This document shows positions 1-7,181 of a stretch of DNA of 7,364 nucleotides, piece by piece; position 1 is the first letter of the stretch; each line of letters begins with the position of its first letter. The DNA comes from Bacteroidota bacterium (GTDB lineage: Bacteria > Bacteroidota > Bacteroidia > Chitinophagales > Chitinophagaceae), in NCBI GenBank assembly GCA_028877005.1, contig JAGWPI010000246.1, forward strand, positions 1 to 7,364, written 5' to 3'. The notes under the pieces are model-generated. The model did not search any database. It was given only the letters and a program-made list of their open reading frames with translations, and had not been told where the DNA came from. Position numbers and translations under genes: made by a program.

Positions 1-1
1 A

Positions 2-919
2 AAGCGTGTTGTTATTTCAAAAAGTGACTCAAATTATAGAAAGGCAAAGGGCTTTAGATTTTTTAAACTACTTTTTTTTAGGTTCCTGAAGGATGTAATA
101 CTATTGTTGGGAGGAATTTTTTCTGCCGCTTTTGGGCTAAAGGGTTTTTTGTTGCCCAATAAATTCATTGATGGTGGTGTAACCGGCATTTCATTATTAA
201 TGGCGGCATTAACACATTTACCTATTTATTTATATATAATTATTATTAATATTCCTTTCATTTTAATGGCATTTAAAGTTATCAATAAGGTTTTTGCCAT
301 TAAAACTACTTTTGCTATTGGTGGCTTAGCTATGTGTTTGGCTTTTATGCAATTTCCTGTTATTACAAAAGATTATTTATTAGTGGCAGTATTTGGTGGA
401 TTTTTTTTAGGGGCAGGCATAGGCTTGTCTGTTCGAGGTGGTGCAGTAATTGATGGTACAGAAATTCTAGCCATTTTCTTAAGTAAAAAGTTTAGAACAA
501 CTATTGGTGATATTATTGTAGTTATTAATGTGCTTATCTTTGCTTCTGCTGCGTATCTCTTATCCATTGAGGCTGCCATGTATTCTCTCATCACGTATTT
601 AGCTGCTTCTAAAACACTCGATTTTATTGTTGAAGGAATAGATGAATATATTGGTGTAACCATTATTTCTCCCCATCATGAAACGATAAGACAAATGATT
701 ATTCATACAATGGGAAGAGGTGTAACCGTTTATAGCGGCAAACGTGGTTTTGGCAAAAATGGTGAAACTAAAGAAGTAGATATTATATATACTGTTGTTA
801 CTAGATTAGAATTGAATAAATTAAATGCCGAAATTGAAAGAATAGATTCAAATGCATTTGTTGTAATGAGCAGTGTGAAAGATACCAAAGGAGGTATGAT
901 TAAAAAAAGAAGTGTTTAA
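2..919 (+). CDS. YitT family membrane protein with C-terminal DUF2179 domain (5' end outside window)
   Basis: This is a multi-pass inner-membrane protein of the YitT/DUF161 family; its transport substrate or role is not established, so none is assigned. The reading frame is open from base 2 to the TAA at 917-919, giving 305 visible residues. Family signatures are LPNKFIDGGVTGISLL in the first membrane segment and GAGIGLSVRGGAVIDGTEIL before the later helices. Several hydrophobic segments follow one another, such as IYLYIIIINIPFILMAF and IIVVINVLIFASAAYLL. The last ~90 residues are the soluble DUF2179 domain, with GVTVYSGKRGFGKNGETKEV and the near-terminal GGMIKKR. A TTG at 104 is the first conventional start codon in frame, but it cuts into the first hydrophobic helix. 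The 34 residues before it are in frame, stop-free and end in the basic/hydrophobic lead-in FRFLKDVILLLGG, so the true start is probably left of the window. Family membership is confident; function is not. Confidence 0.9.
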   Translation, partial: KRVVISKSDSNYRKAKGFRFFKLLFFRFLKDVILLLGGIFSAAFGLKGFLLPNKFIDGGVTGISLLMAALTHLPIYLYIIIINIPFILMAFKVINKVFAIKTTFAIGGLAMCLAFMQFPVITKDYLLVAVFGGFFLGAGIGLSVRGGAVIDGTEILAIFLSKKFRTTIGDIIVVINVLIFASAAYLLSIEAAMYSLITYLAASKTLDFIVEGIDEYIGVTIISPHHETIRQMIIHTMGRGVTVYSGKRGFGKNGETKEVDIIYTVVTRLELNKLNAEIERIDSNAFVVMSSVKDTKGGMIKKRSV

Positions 920-1042
920 ATATCTGCCAATCAATTACAATTGTAACAACATTTTCAGTTTTTTTAAAAAATATTTTGTAATTATTCAATCACAATATTC
1001 GGTCATTTTTGTTATCAATTTGGGCTAATTAAATATACAATA
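920..1042. promoter_or_regulatory. Spacer before histidine kinase gene, with palindrome
   Basis: This 123-base AT-rich gap separates the YitT gene from the kinase gene on the same strand and is long enough to hold a promoter. It contains a perfect 12-base palindrome, TTACAATTGTAA, at 935-946. The half AATTACAA (933-940) also has an inverted partner TTGTAATT at 976-983. No exact copy of the Bacteroidota -7 box (TAnnTTTG) is present. The nearest are one-mismatch forms, CATTTTTG at 1004-1011 and TCAATTTG at 1015-1022, and neither has a well-spaced TTG upstream. No Shine-Dalgarno sequence precedes the ATG at 1043, as is usual in this phylum. No GC-rich hairpin with a T-run is seen, so transcription from the YitT gene could also read through. 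Confidence 0.35.
935..946. repeat. 12-base perfect palindrome TTACAATTGTAA
   Basis: TTACAA is followed directly by its reverse complement TTGTAA, with no spacer. It lies 16 bases after the YitT stop codon and about 97 bases before the kinase start. With no loop it is a poor hairpin but a plausible site for a dimeric DNA-binding protein. The pairing does not extend (A at 934 against C at 947). In DNA this AT-rich, short AT palindromes also arise by chance, so a function is only a suggestion. Confidence 0.3.
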
Positions 1043-3394
1043 ATGGGTAAAAAAAAAGATATAGATAGCTATCAATTTACTGCAGAAACATTAAAATTAA
1101 GCCAATTAATGAATTTGCCTGTAGAACACGATTTTGATGATATTGTTTTGCTAGCTGCCCAAATTTGTGTAACCCCTTATGCTATGATTTCCTTTTTAGA
1201 TAATCAACAACAATTTATTAAAGCTGCAGTTGGTATCCCTGTTCAAGCCATCCCATTGAGCGAGAATAATTTTTGCTATCATACAATATTGCATAATCAA
1301 ATATTTGAGGTGGAAGATGTTACCCAAGAAAGAAAATTTTATCTTAATTCCTTTGTAACAAATACACCGTTTGTTAAGTACTATGCAGGAATTGCTATTA
1401 CTACAACAAATGGGCTTAAAATTGGAACATTATGTGTAATGGATACAGTTCCAAGAAAATTAACATCTCAACAACACAATGCACTAATAAGCCTAAGTAG
1501 TCATACCACGCATTTGTTACAGTTACGCCTGCAAATGAAAACATTGGCTAACCAAATTAGTTTTTTTGAGCAGGCTTTTTTACAATCTACTGTTAGCACA
1601 CAAATACTCGATAAAAATGGTTGGTGTGTAAAAATAAATAAAAAATTATCTGAATTATTTGGTGTAAATGCAAATGATATAGAAGACGGGAAATATAATA
1701 TTTTCAAAGATGGAGAAGTAAAAAAACATGGTATTGATAAACTGTTGAAAAAAGTATATAAAGAAAAAAGTATACAAAGTTGGGAGGTTTTTTTTGATAT
1801 TGGTTATGCTTCCGATTCTCAAAAATTTCCTGTAAGATCTCGAAAGCCTAAATGGCTTTTCAATACTGCATATCCGGTTCTCAATAAACTTGGCGAAATT
1901 GAAAATGTTATTATTCAGCACCAAGATATTACCGCACAGAAAGAAGCTAATGCGCGGTTACAAGAAAGTGAAGATAATTTAAAAAATATTTTTAACTCTT
2001 CTCCGGTAGCATTGCTGCTTTCAGATACCAATACTGAATTAATTGTAATGGTTAATAGGGCAGTAGAACAGTTAATTGGACTACCTGCTAAAAAAATTAT
2101 TGGCAAACCCGTTGCTCATTTTTTAGCGAATAAAGAAGATAAAAAAAACTATACCGCTTCTATTATAAATAATGGTAAAGTTCGGAATATGGAAGTAGAA
2201 ATAATTAAATGTGATAATACAAAAATAACTTGTTATGCATCAGGTGATGTTATTCAAATGCATCAGAAAAATATGTTTTTAACGGGAATTGTGGATATTA
2301 CAAATTTGAAGGAAGCCCAATTAGCATTAAAGCAAAGTGAAATTAAATTCAAAAATTTAATAGAAGACTTACAAGTTGGTTTATTAGTCATGAATCAAAA
2401 ATCAGAAATAATATTATTTAATAAATCAGCTTGTAGTTTATTGGGTTTATCTGCTGAATCTTTAATGGGTAAAAAACCTGATGATAGTATTTGGAAAATA
2501 ATTCGTGAAGATGGTTCATTTATGCCATTTCATGAGTTTCCTGTATTTATGGCAATAGAATCATTGCAACCTATTCATAATTGTACAATGGGGGTTTATA
2601 GACCTTTAAATCATGACTGGATATGGTTATTAACTGATGCCATTCCTATTTTAGATGATCAAAATAAATTACTGCAAATTATTTGTACATTTAGTGATAT
2701 CACAGAAAAAAAACAAATAGAAAAACAATTACAATCTCAGCAAATTCGCGAACAACAATTAATTACGGAAGCTATTATACAAAGTCAGGAAGAGCAGCGG
2801 GAGGAAATGGGGAGAGAGTTGCATGATAATATTAATCAACTTTTAGCGGGTGCAAAAATTTATTTAGATATGGCAGTTAAAAATCAGCCCATGATGAATG
2901 AATTACTGCCAAAAAGTATGGCAATACTAGATAAAGCCATTCAAGAAATTAGAAAAATTAGTAAAATGCTGGTTGCTCCTTCATTGGAGGAAGATAGCTT
3001 ACAGATGTTGGTGAAAGATTTAGTAAATGCCATGAATAATAATGGCACCGTTGTATTTAAATTCTTACATCAAAACTTTGTTGAAGAAGGTTTAAATAAA
3101 AATATAAAATTAGTTTTATATAGAATTATACAGGAACAAATGAATAATATTTTAAAACATGCGCATGCAACAGAGGCAATTATTGAACTTTCTTCTGAAC
3201 AAGGTTATGTGAATCTTATTTTAAATGATAATGGTAAAGGTTTTGATACATCTAAAAAGCCTAAAGGTATTGGGCTGAGAAATATTGCGAATAGACTTTT
3301 GTTATACAATGGTTCAATGGTATTGGAATCTTCTCCTGGTAATGGTTGTAAATTAAAAGTGAATATTTTTACTGATAATGAATTTGTTGATTAA
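1043..3394 (+). CDS. Cytoplasmic sensor histidine kinase, GAF-PAS-PAS-PAS with HisKA_3-like and HATPase_c domains
   Basis: This is a signal-sensing kinase expected to autophosphorylate on a histidine and pass the phosphate to a response regulator. The 783 residues hold, in order: a GAF domain (about 28-165, with AMISFLDNQQQFIKAAVG and GTLCVMD); PAS 1 (about 172-298, ending in HQDITAQKEA); PAS 2 (about 305-424, ending in GIVDITNLKEA); PAS 3 (about 430-558, ending in TFSDITEKKQ); a glutamine-rich probable coiled coil (about 556-585); a dimerisation domain whose motif EEMGRELHDNINQLL puts the phospho-acceptor at H594; and an ATPase domain. In the ATPase, the N box is around N701/N702 (EQMNNILKHA), G1 is NDNGKGFD (728-735) and G2 is KGIGLRNIANRL (741-752). 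All catalytic motifs look intact. There is no signal peptide or membrane segment, so the sensor should be cytosolic. The ATG at 1043 is the natural start, with a lysine-rich N-terminus before the GAF domain. No response regulator is adjacent, so the partner is unknown. The ligands of the GAF and PAS domains cannot be read from the sequence. Confidence 0.93.
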   Translation: MGKKKDIDSYQFTAETLKLSQLMNLPVEHDFDDIVLLAAQICVTPYAMISFLDNQQQFIKAAVGIPVQAIPLSENNFCYHTILHNQIFEVEDVTQERKFYLNSFVTNTPFVKYYAGIAITTTNGLKIGTLCVMDTVPRKLTSQQHNALISLSSHTTHLLQLRLQMKTLANQISFFEQAFLQSTVSTQILDKNGWCVKINKKLSELFGVNANDIEDGKYNIFKDGEVKKHGIDKLLKKVYKEKSIQSWEVFFDIGYASDSQKFPVRSRKPKWLFNTAYPVLNKLGEIENVIIQHQDITAQKEANARLQESEDNLKNIFNSSPVALLLSDTNTELIVMVNRAVEQLIGLPAKKIIGKPVAHFLANKEDKKNYTASIINNGKVRNMEVEIIKCDNTKITCYASGDVIQMHQKNMFLTGIVDITNLKEAQLALKQSEIKFKNLIEDLQVGLLVMNQKSEIILFNKSACSLLGLSAESLMGKKPDDSIWKIIREDGSFMPFHEFPVFMAIESLQPIHNCTMGVYRPLNHDWIWLLTDAIPILDDQNKLLQIICTFSDITEKKQIEKQLQSQQIREQQLITEAIIQSQEEQREEMGRELHDNINQLLAGAKIYLDMAVKNQPMMNELLPKSMAILDKAIQEIRKISKMLVAPSLEEDSLQMLVKDLVNAMNNNGTVVFKFLHQNFVEEGLNKNIKLVLYRIIQEQMNNILKHAHATEAIIELSSEQGYVNLILNDNGKGFDTSKKPKGIGLRNIANRLLLYNGSMVLESSPGNGCKLKVNIFTDNEFVD

Positions 3395-3412
3395 TTATCA
3401 TTTATTGTTGTA

Positions 3413-4447
3413 TTAAAATGCTTTCAATAAAGTTAAGTATACAGGGTAATGATCACTATACCCATTTCTAAATTGTAATCCATTCCAAGTGCGCATAGGA
3501 TAACCTTTATACTTACCTATATTTTCAGTTAACAATGCATGATCATAAATACCACTTTTATAGTAAAAAAATCCATCCTGTTTTTTATTCATCCAATTTT
3601 GCGATAACATAATCTGGTCAAATAATGCCCATGCATCTTGAAATGCCAGTGTTCCAACTCCTTTTTTATAAAGCATATAAAAGGGATTGTATAAATCCAT
3701 TCCTCCCACTTTTTCAGTTGCACCTAAAAATTTAGCAATGCTTTTGTTGGTTGGATTGTCATTAAAGTCTCCCATTACAATAATTTTTCTTTTTAAATCT
3801 AATTGTAAAATGCTGTCTATGTGGTTTTTTAATTTTTGTGCTGCAACATATCTAGCCGTTTCACTTACCTTACTTCCTCCGTATCTTGATGGCCAATGGT
3901 TTACATAAATATCTACCAGTTCACCATCTAACCAACCTTCTACCCATAAAATATCTCTAGTATATCTACTAAACTTGCTTTTTTCTGGTAACCAAATTTG
4001 GAGTGCTTTGCTTTGTAATACTTTAAAATAACTTGGTTGATAAATTAGAGCTACATCTATACCTCTGTTATCTCTGCTATCATAATGTACAAACGAGTAA
4101 TTAGCACTTCTTAGTTTAGGATGATTGGTAATATCATTGAGTACTGTAGCATTTTCAATTTCTGCAACACCAATAATGGCCGGTAATATTACCTTATTTT
4201 CTGTGCTGCTATTTGTGATATCTGCAAAAACGGTTGCTATGTTATTTAATTTTTTTGTATATATATCACTAGTGTATTTTCTTTCACCATTTGGGGTAAA
4301 GGATGCATCATCATATATTTTACTTGGAGTTGTGTCATAAAAATTTTCTACATTATAAAATACGATGGTAGCAGTTTTATAAATATTTTTTTGTTGGGCA
4401 TTGCAAAATATTCCCAATATAACGAATAGAATATAAACAGTTTTCAT
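3413..4447 (-). CDS. Exported endonuclease/exonuclease/phosphatase (EEP) family protein
   Basis: This is a metal-dependent phosphoesterase of the DNase I-like EEP fold, which cleaves phosphodiester or phosphomonoester bonds; the substrate could be nucleic acid, nucleotide or another phosphate ester. The 344 residues begin with a Sec signal peptide, MKTVYILFVILGIFCNA, probably cut before QQKN. The cysteine at 15 follows a phenylalanine and does not fit a lipobox. Active-site motifs appear in family order: FYNVENFYD with N32; GVAEIEN with metal-binding E96; DSRDNRGIDVAL (123-134); NHWPSR with H184; GDFNDNP with D227 and N229; AWALFDQIMLS (272-282); and SDHYPV with D332 and H333. All expected catalytic residues are present, so the enzyme is probably active in the periplasm or outside the cell. 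The gene runs convergently to the kinase, with 18 bases between stop codons, and divergently from the TonB-dependent receptor. Homologues commonly occur beside such receptors and DUF5689 proteins, which suggests a joint role. Confidence 0.93.
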   Translation of the reverse strand: MKTVYILFVILGIFCNAQQKNIYKTATIVFYNVENFYDTTPSKIYDDASFTPNGERKYTSDIYTKKLNNIATVFADITNSSTENKVILPAIIGVAEIENATVLNDITNHPKLRSANYSFVHYDSRDNRGIDVALIYQPSYFKVLQSKALQIWLPEKSKFSRYTRDILWVEGWLDGELVDIYVNHWPSRYGGSKVSETARYVAAQKLKNHIDSILQLDLKRKIIVMGDFNDNPTNKSIAKFLGATEKVGGMDLYNPFYMLYKKGVGTLAFQDAWALFDQIMLSQNWMNKKQDGFFYYKSGIYDHALLTENIGKYKGYPMRTWNGLQFRNGYSDHYPVYLTLLKAF

Positions 4448-4610
4448 TTTTACACTTTTATGCTTAAAATAAAAATATTAAAAAATCATAAAAATTATTT
4501 AAAAATTATTTAAATTTATTTTCTGATTAGGGACATTGTGGTATTGCGGATGAATGGTTTTGTGTGTTAGGTGAGTGGATAAAACTACTTTTCTAAAATA
4601 CAATATCTAT
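4448..4610. promoter_or_regulatory. Divergent spacer between the EEP enzyme and receptor genes
   Basis: The two genes point away from each other, so both promoters should lie here. The half nearest the EEP gene (4448 to about 4522) is almost entirely A and T. It includes two tandem copies of an 11-base unit, AAAATTATTTA, at about 4491-4512. The receptor-proximal half (about 4523-4580) is clearly richer in G. A one-mismatch match to the Bacteroidota -7 box (TAnnTTTG), TGGTTTTG, sits at 4555-4562, with a TTG at 4536-4538 some 16 bases upstream, shorter than the usual spacing of about 19-21. I see no convincing matching pair on the minus strand. The region is assigned from gene layout rather than from strong promoter matches. 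Confidence 0.45.
4491..4512. repeat. Two tandem copies of an 11-base AT unit
   Basis: AAAATTATTTA occurs twice in immediate succession, and a degenerate third unit (AATTTATTTT) follows. The block lies 44 bases upstream of the EEP start codon. It could act as an UP-like or bendable AT tract, or simply be low-complexity spacer DNA. Confidence 0.35.
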
Positions 4611-7172
4611 ATGCATTATGTTTTACTTTTTGTCTGTTTGGTTGCAGCTATAGTGCTAAATGGTCAACCAATTTCAGATACCCTTAAAAAATCGGAAGAT
4701 GTTTATTTACAGCAATTACGTCAACAAACTGCTGATGAAATTGCAATAGTAGTGGTAGAGGATGCCACATTAGATGGCGAAAATTTGCAATCCTATGCAT
4801 CACTGCTTTGGGCGGGGAAAGATCCATTTTATTCTGCAGCTGCATTTAATTGGAGTATTGCCCGTTTTAAAATGCGCGGCTATGCCAAATCTTTATTCAC
4901 AAATTATTTAAATGGTGTTCCACTTGAAAATTTGTCTAATGGCAATGTGTTGGTTAATTTTTGGATAGGATTAACAGACGTATTTAAATCAAGAGAAGTA
5001 GTATTAGGGTTGCAGCCTAACACATTTTCTTTTGGTAATCTTGGAAATGTTATTAATATTCAAGTTAATCCTATTCAGAATGCCCAACAAAATATAATTA
5101 ATGTGGCTATAGCTAATAAAAATTATGCATATAGAAATAGTTTCACGCATTATAGTGGGCAATTTAAAAATAAATGGGCATTTGTATATAGTATTGCATG
5201 GCAAGGTGCCAAAGAGTCTTATGTGCCCGGAACACATATGAATAACCTATCTTTTTTTGGTGCAGCTAATAAATATCTTTCATCTAAACACATGTTATCA
5301 TTTAATTTCTTAGCTACTTCTTCAGTAAATGGTTTAGCTGCTGCAACAACAATTGAATCTATTCAATTAACCAATAATCATTATTATAATCCAAATTGGG
5401 GCTATCAACAAAATCAAAAGCGGAATGCTGTTGTATACAAAAACACGCAATCACTTTTATTAACCAGTTACCAATGGAAAATTCATCAGCAAAGTGTATT
5501 AAACATAAACGGACTTTTTAGTGTTGGATTACAAAAAAACAGTGGTATGGATTGGGTAAATGCGCCGGACCCACGACCGGATTATTATCGCTATTTACCC
5601 TCATTTCAAACTGATACTAATTTACAGTTAGAGGTAAAAAATCGGATAGAAAATAATCCTTCTATTTTACAAATGAATTGGGCAAATTTTTATGAGGTTA
5701 ATAAAAATAGTCAAGAAGTTATTAAAAATGTGAATGGAATAATTGGTAATTCTGTTACAGGGTTACGAAGTCATTATATAATTAGAGATAATCAGGTATT
5801 AAATACTGCTTTCGCTCTATCACCTTTGTTTCATACTGTTTTTTTAAATAATTGGCAGTTGAATATAGGCGGTCATATTCAGTATCAACAAAGTCATTAT
5901 TTTCAAACTGTGAATGATTTATTAGGCGGTAATTTTTGGGTAAATTGGAATCAATTTGCACCACAAAATACTACCATAAATTCAGATGCCATTCAATATA
6001 ATGTTTTGCAACCAAATCGTTTGGTGAATAAGGGTGAAAAATATGGCTATGATTTCCAAATGAATTTTTTAAAAGCCTCTCGTTTCTTTCAAATACTTAA
6101 GCAGTTTAAAAGATTTGATTTTTTTATTGCAGAATGTATGAGCTACATGTCTTTTTATAGAATTGGGTTTACTAAAAATGGGTTATTCCCACAAAATTCA
6201 TTTGGCCGTTCTGCCAGAATTCATTTTTTGAATTATGCATTTAAAACCGGTTTAACTTACAAAATAAATGGTAAAAATTATTTTAGTGTAAACATTGCAT
6301 CATTCTCTAATCCACCTTATTTTTCAGATGTATTCTTATCGCCCAAAACTAGAGCATCTATTCAGGATAATATAACCTCTACTCAATTTCAGGCAGTTGA
6401 AAGTAATTATCAAATAAATACCGAACATATTAAATTACGTTTTTCCGGATATGTAACAAACATAAAAAATGCTTTAAAAGTATATTCATTTTATGACGAT
6501 GATCTGAAAGGCTACGTAAATAATGCATTAAGTAATATTAATGAAATGCACATAGGATTAGAGTTTGGTATTGAGTGGCGTTGGAATGATCACTGGCAGT
6601 TTGCTTCGGCTTATGCATTGTCTAATCATCATTATACCAATCGTCCTCAATCAATTATTACTTTTGATAATTCATCTGAAATAATTCAAAAAGAAATTGT
6701 TTATATAAAGAACTTTAAACTATCCGGTTCACCGCAGCAAACAATGAATATATCGGCCACCTATCGTCCTTCTCGTAAAGGTTTTATTACTGTATCAGGA
6801 AATTACTTAGCAGATAATTGGCTTAATTATAATCCCGTACGAAGAACTGCAAGGGCTGTACAAGGTTTAGATACTAAAAATAAATTATACACTTCAATAG
6901 TAAATCCACAAAAACTGCCCGCCTTTTTTACTATAAATTTATTTACAGGTTATCAGCTCACAATACCTTCTTCACATTGGTTAAAAAAACAAAATACAAG
7001 TATTTGGATTAGTGTGGGTATTACTAATTTGTTAAATAACAGTACAATTATTACAAGTGGATATGAACAAATGCGGTTTGATTTTGCAGCGCAAAATCCT
7101 CAAACATTTCCTGCTAAGTACTATTATGGTTATGGTATTCAATATTTTCTTAGTGCTAATTATAAATTTTAA
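4611..7172 (+). CDS. TonB-dependent outer-membrane receptor without an N-terminal carboxypeptidase-regulatory-like domain
   Basis: This is an outer-membrane beta-barrel with an N-terminal plug, predicted to import a substrate using TonB energy. From the ATG at 4611 it has 853 residues. It starts with a signal peptide, MHYVLLFVCLVAAIVLNG, probably cut before QPISD. The plug (about 40-158) carries SLLWAGKDPFYSAAAFNWS, ARFKMRGY, YLNGVPLENLSNG and LGLQPNTFSFGNLGNVINI. The barrel carries the family markers YYNPNWGYQ (259-267), DPRPDYYRYLPS (320-331), LLGGNFW, KYGYDF and LFPQNSFG, and ends in SANYKF with the terminal aromatic residue typical of barrel proteins. In frame, a GTG at 4575 would add 12 residues including two lysines (MDKTTFLKYNIY); a TGA at 4572-4574 blocks anything longer. 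I prefer the ATG because it begins the hydrophobic segment and leaves a leader after the possible promoter box, but the GTG start gives a more basic signal-peptide n-region and cannot be excluded. A lipoprotein gene follows after nine bases, indicating an operon. Confidence 0.88.
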   Translation: MHYVLLFVCLVAAIVLNGQPISDTLKKSEDVYLQQLRQQTADEIAIVVVEDATLDGENLQSYASLLWAGKDPFYSAAAFNWSIARFKMRGYAKSLFTNYLNGVPLENLSNGNVLVNFWIGLTDVFKSREVVLGLQPNTFSFGNLGNVINIQVNPIQNAQQNIINVAIANKNYAYRNSFTHYSGQFKNKWAFVYSIAWQGAKESYVPGTHMNNLSFFGAANKYLSSKHMLSFNFLATSSVNGLAAATTIESIQLTNNHYYNPNWGYQQNQKRNAVVYKNTQSLLLTSYQWKIHQQSVLNINGLFSVGLQKNSGMDWVNAPDPRPDYYRYLPSFQTDTNLQLEVKNRIENNPSILQMNWANFYEVNKNSQEVIKNVNGIIGNSVTGLRSHYIIRDNQVLNTAFALSPLFHTVFLNNWQLNIGGHIQYQQSHYFQTVNDLLGGNFWVNWNQFAPQNTTINSDAIQYNVLQPNRLVNKGEKYGYDFQMNFLKASRFFQILKQFKRFDFFIAECMSYMSFYRIGFTKNGLFPQNSFGRSARIHFLNYAFKTGLTYKINGKNYFSVNIASFSNPPYFSDVFLSPKTRASIQDNITSTQFQAVESNYQINTEHIKLRFSGYVTNIKNALKVYSFYDDDLKGYVNNALSNINEMHIGLEFGIEWRWNDHWQFASAYALSNHHYTNRPQSIITFDNSSEIIQKEIVYIKNFKLSGSPQQTMNISATYRPSRKGFITVSGNYLADNWLNYNPVRRTARAVQGLDTKNKLYTSIVNPQKLPAFFTINLFTGYQLTIPSSHWLKKQNTSIWISVGITNLLNNSTIITSGYEQMRFDFAAQNPQTFPAKYYYGYGIQYFLSANYKF

Positions 7173-7181
7173 AATTATTGT

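Noticed and set aside
373..663. 96-codon open frame on the minus strand
   Set aside because: It lies wholly inside the YitT coding sequence, has no recognisable domain, and its product reads as an antisense shadow of membrane-segment codons.
1001..1022. Possible -7 promoter boxes for the kinase gene
   Set aside because: Both candidates have a mismatch to TAnnTTTG, and no TTG at about 19-21 bases upstream was found, so neither is listed as a promoter.
1501..2106. Three overlapping minus-strand open frames (60-90 codons each)
   Set aside because: All lie inside the PAS region of the kinase gene, which is clearly the coding frame; the products show no family motifs and follow from low stop density in the antisense frame.
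3395..3412. Bidirectional terminator between the convergent genes
   Set aside because: The 18 bases are AT-rich with no stem of useful length and no T-run paired with a hairpin.
3687..4340. Two plus-strand open frames opposite the EEP gene, one with hydrophobic stretches
   Set aside because: The minus-strand gene carries all the catalytic motifs through this region; the plus-strand frames are shadows and have no start context or operon partner.
3413..4447. EEP protein as a lipoprotein
   Set aside because: The only early cysteine (residue 15) is preceded by GIF, which does not fit the lipobox; a signal peptidase I site after CNA fits better.
5004..5964. Two minus-strand open frames opposite the receptor gene
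   Set aside because: They sit within well-matched plug and barrel sequence of the receptor and show no independent coding signal.
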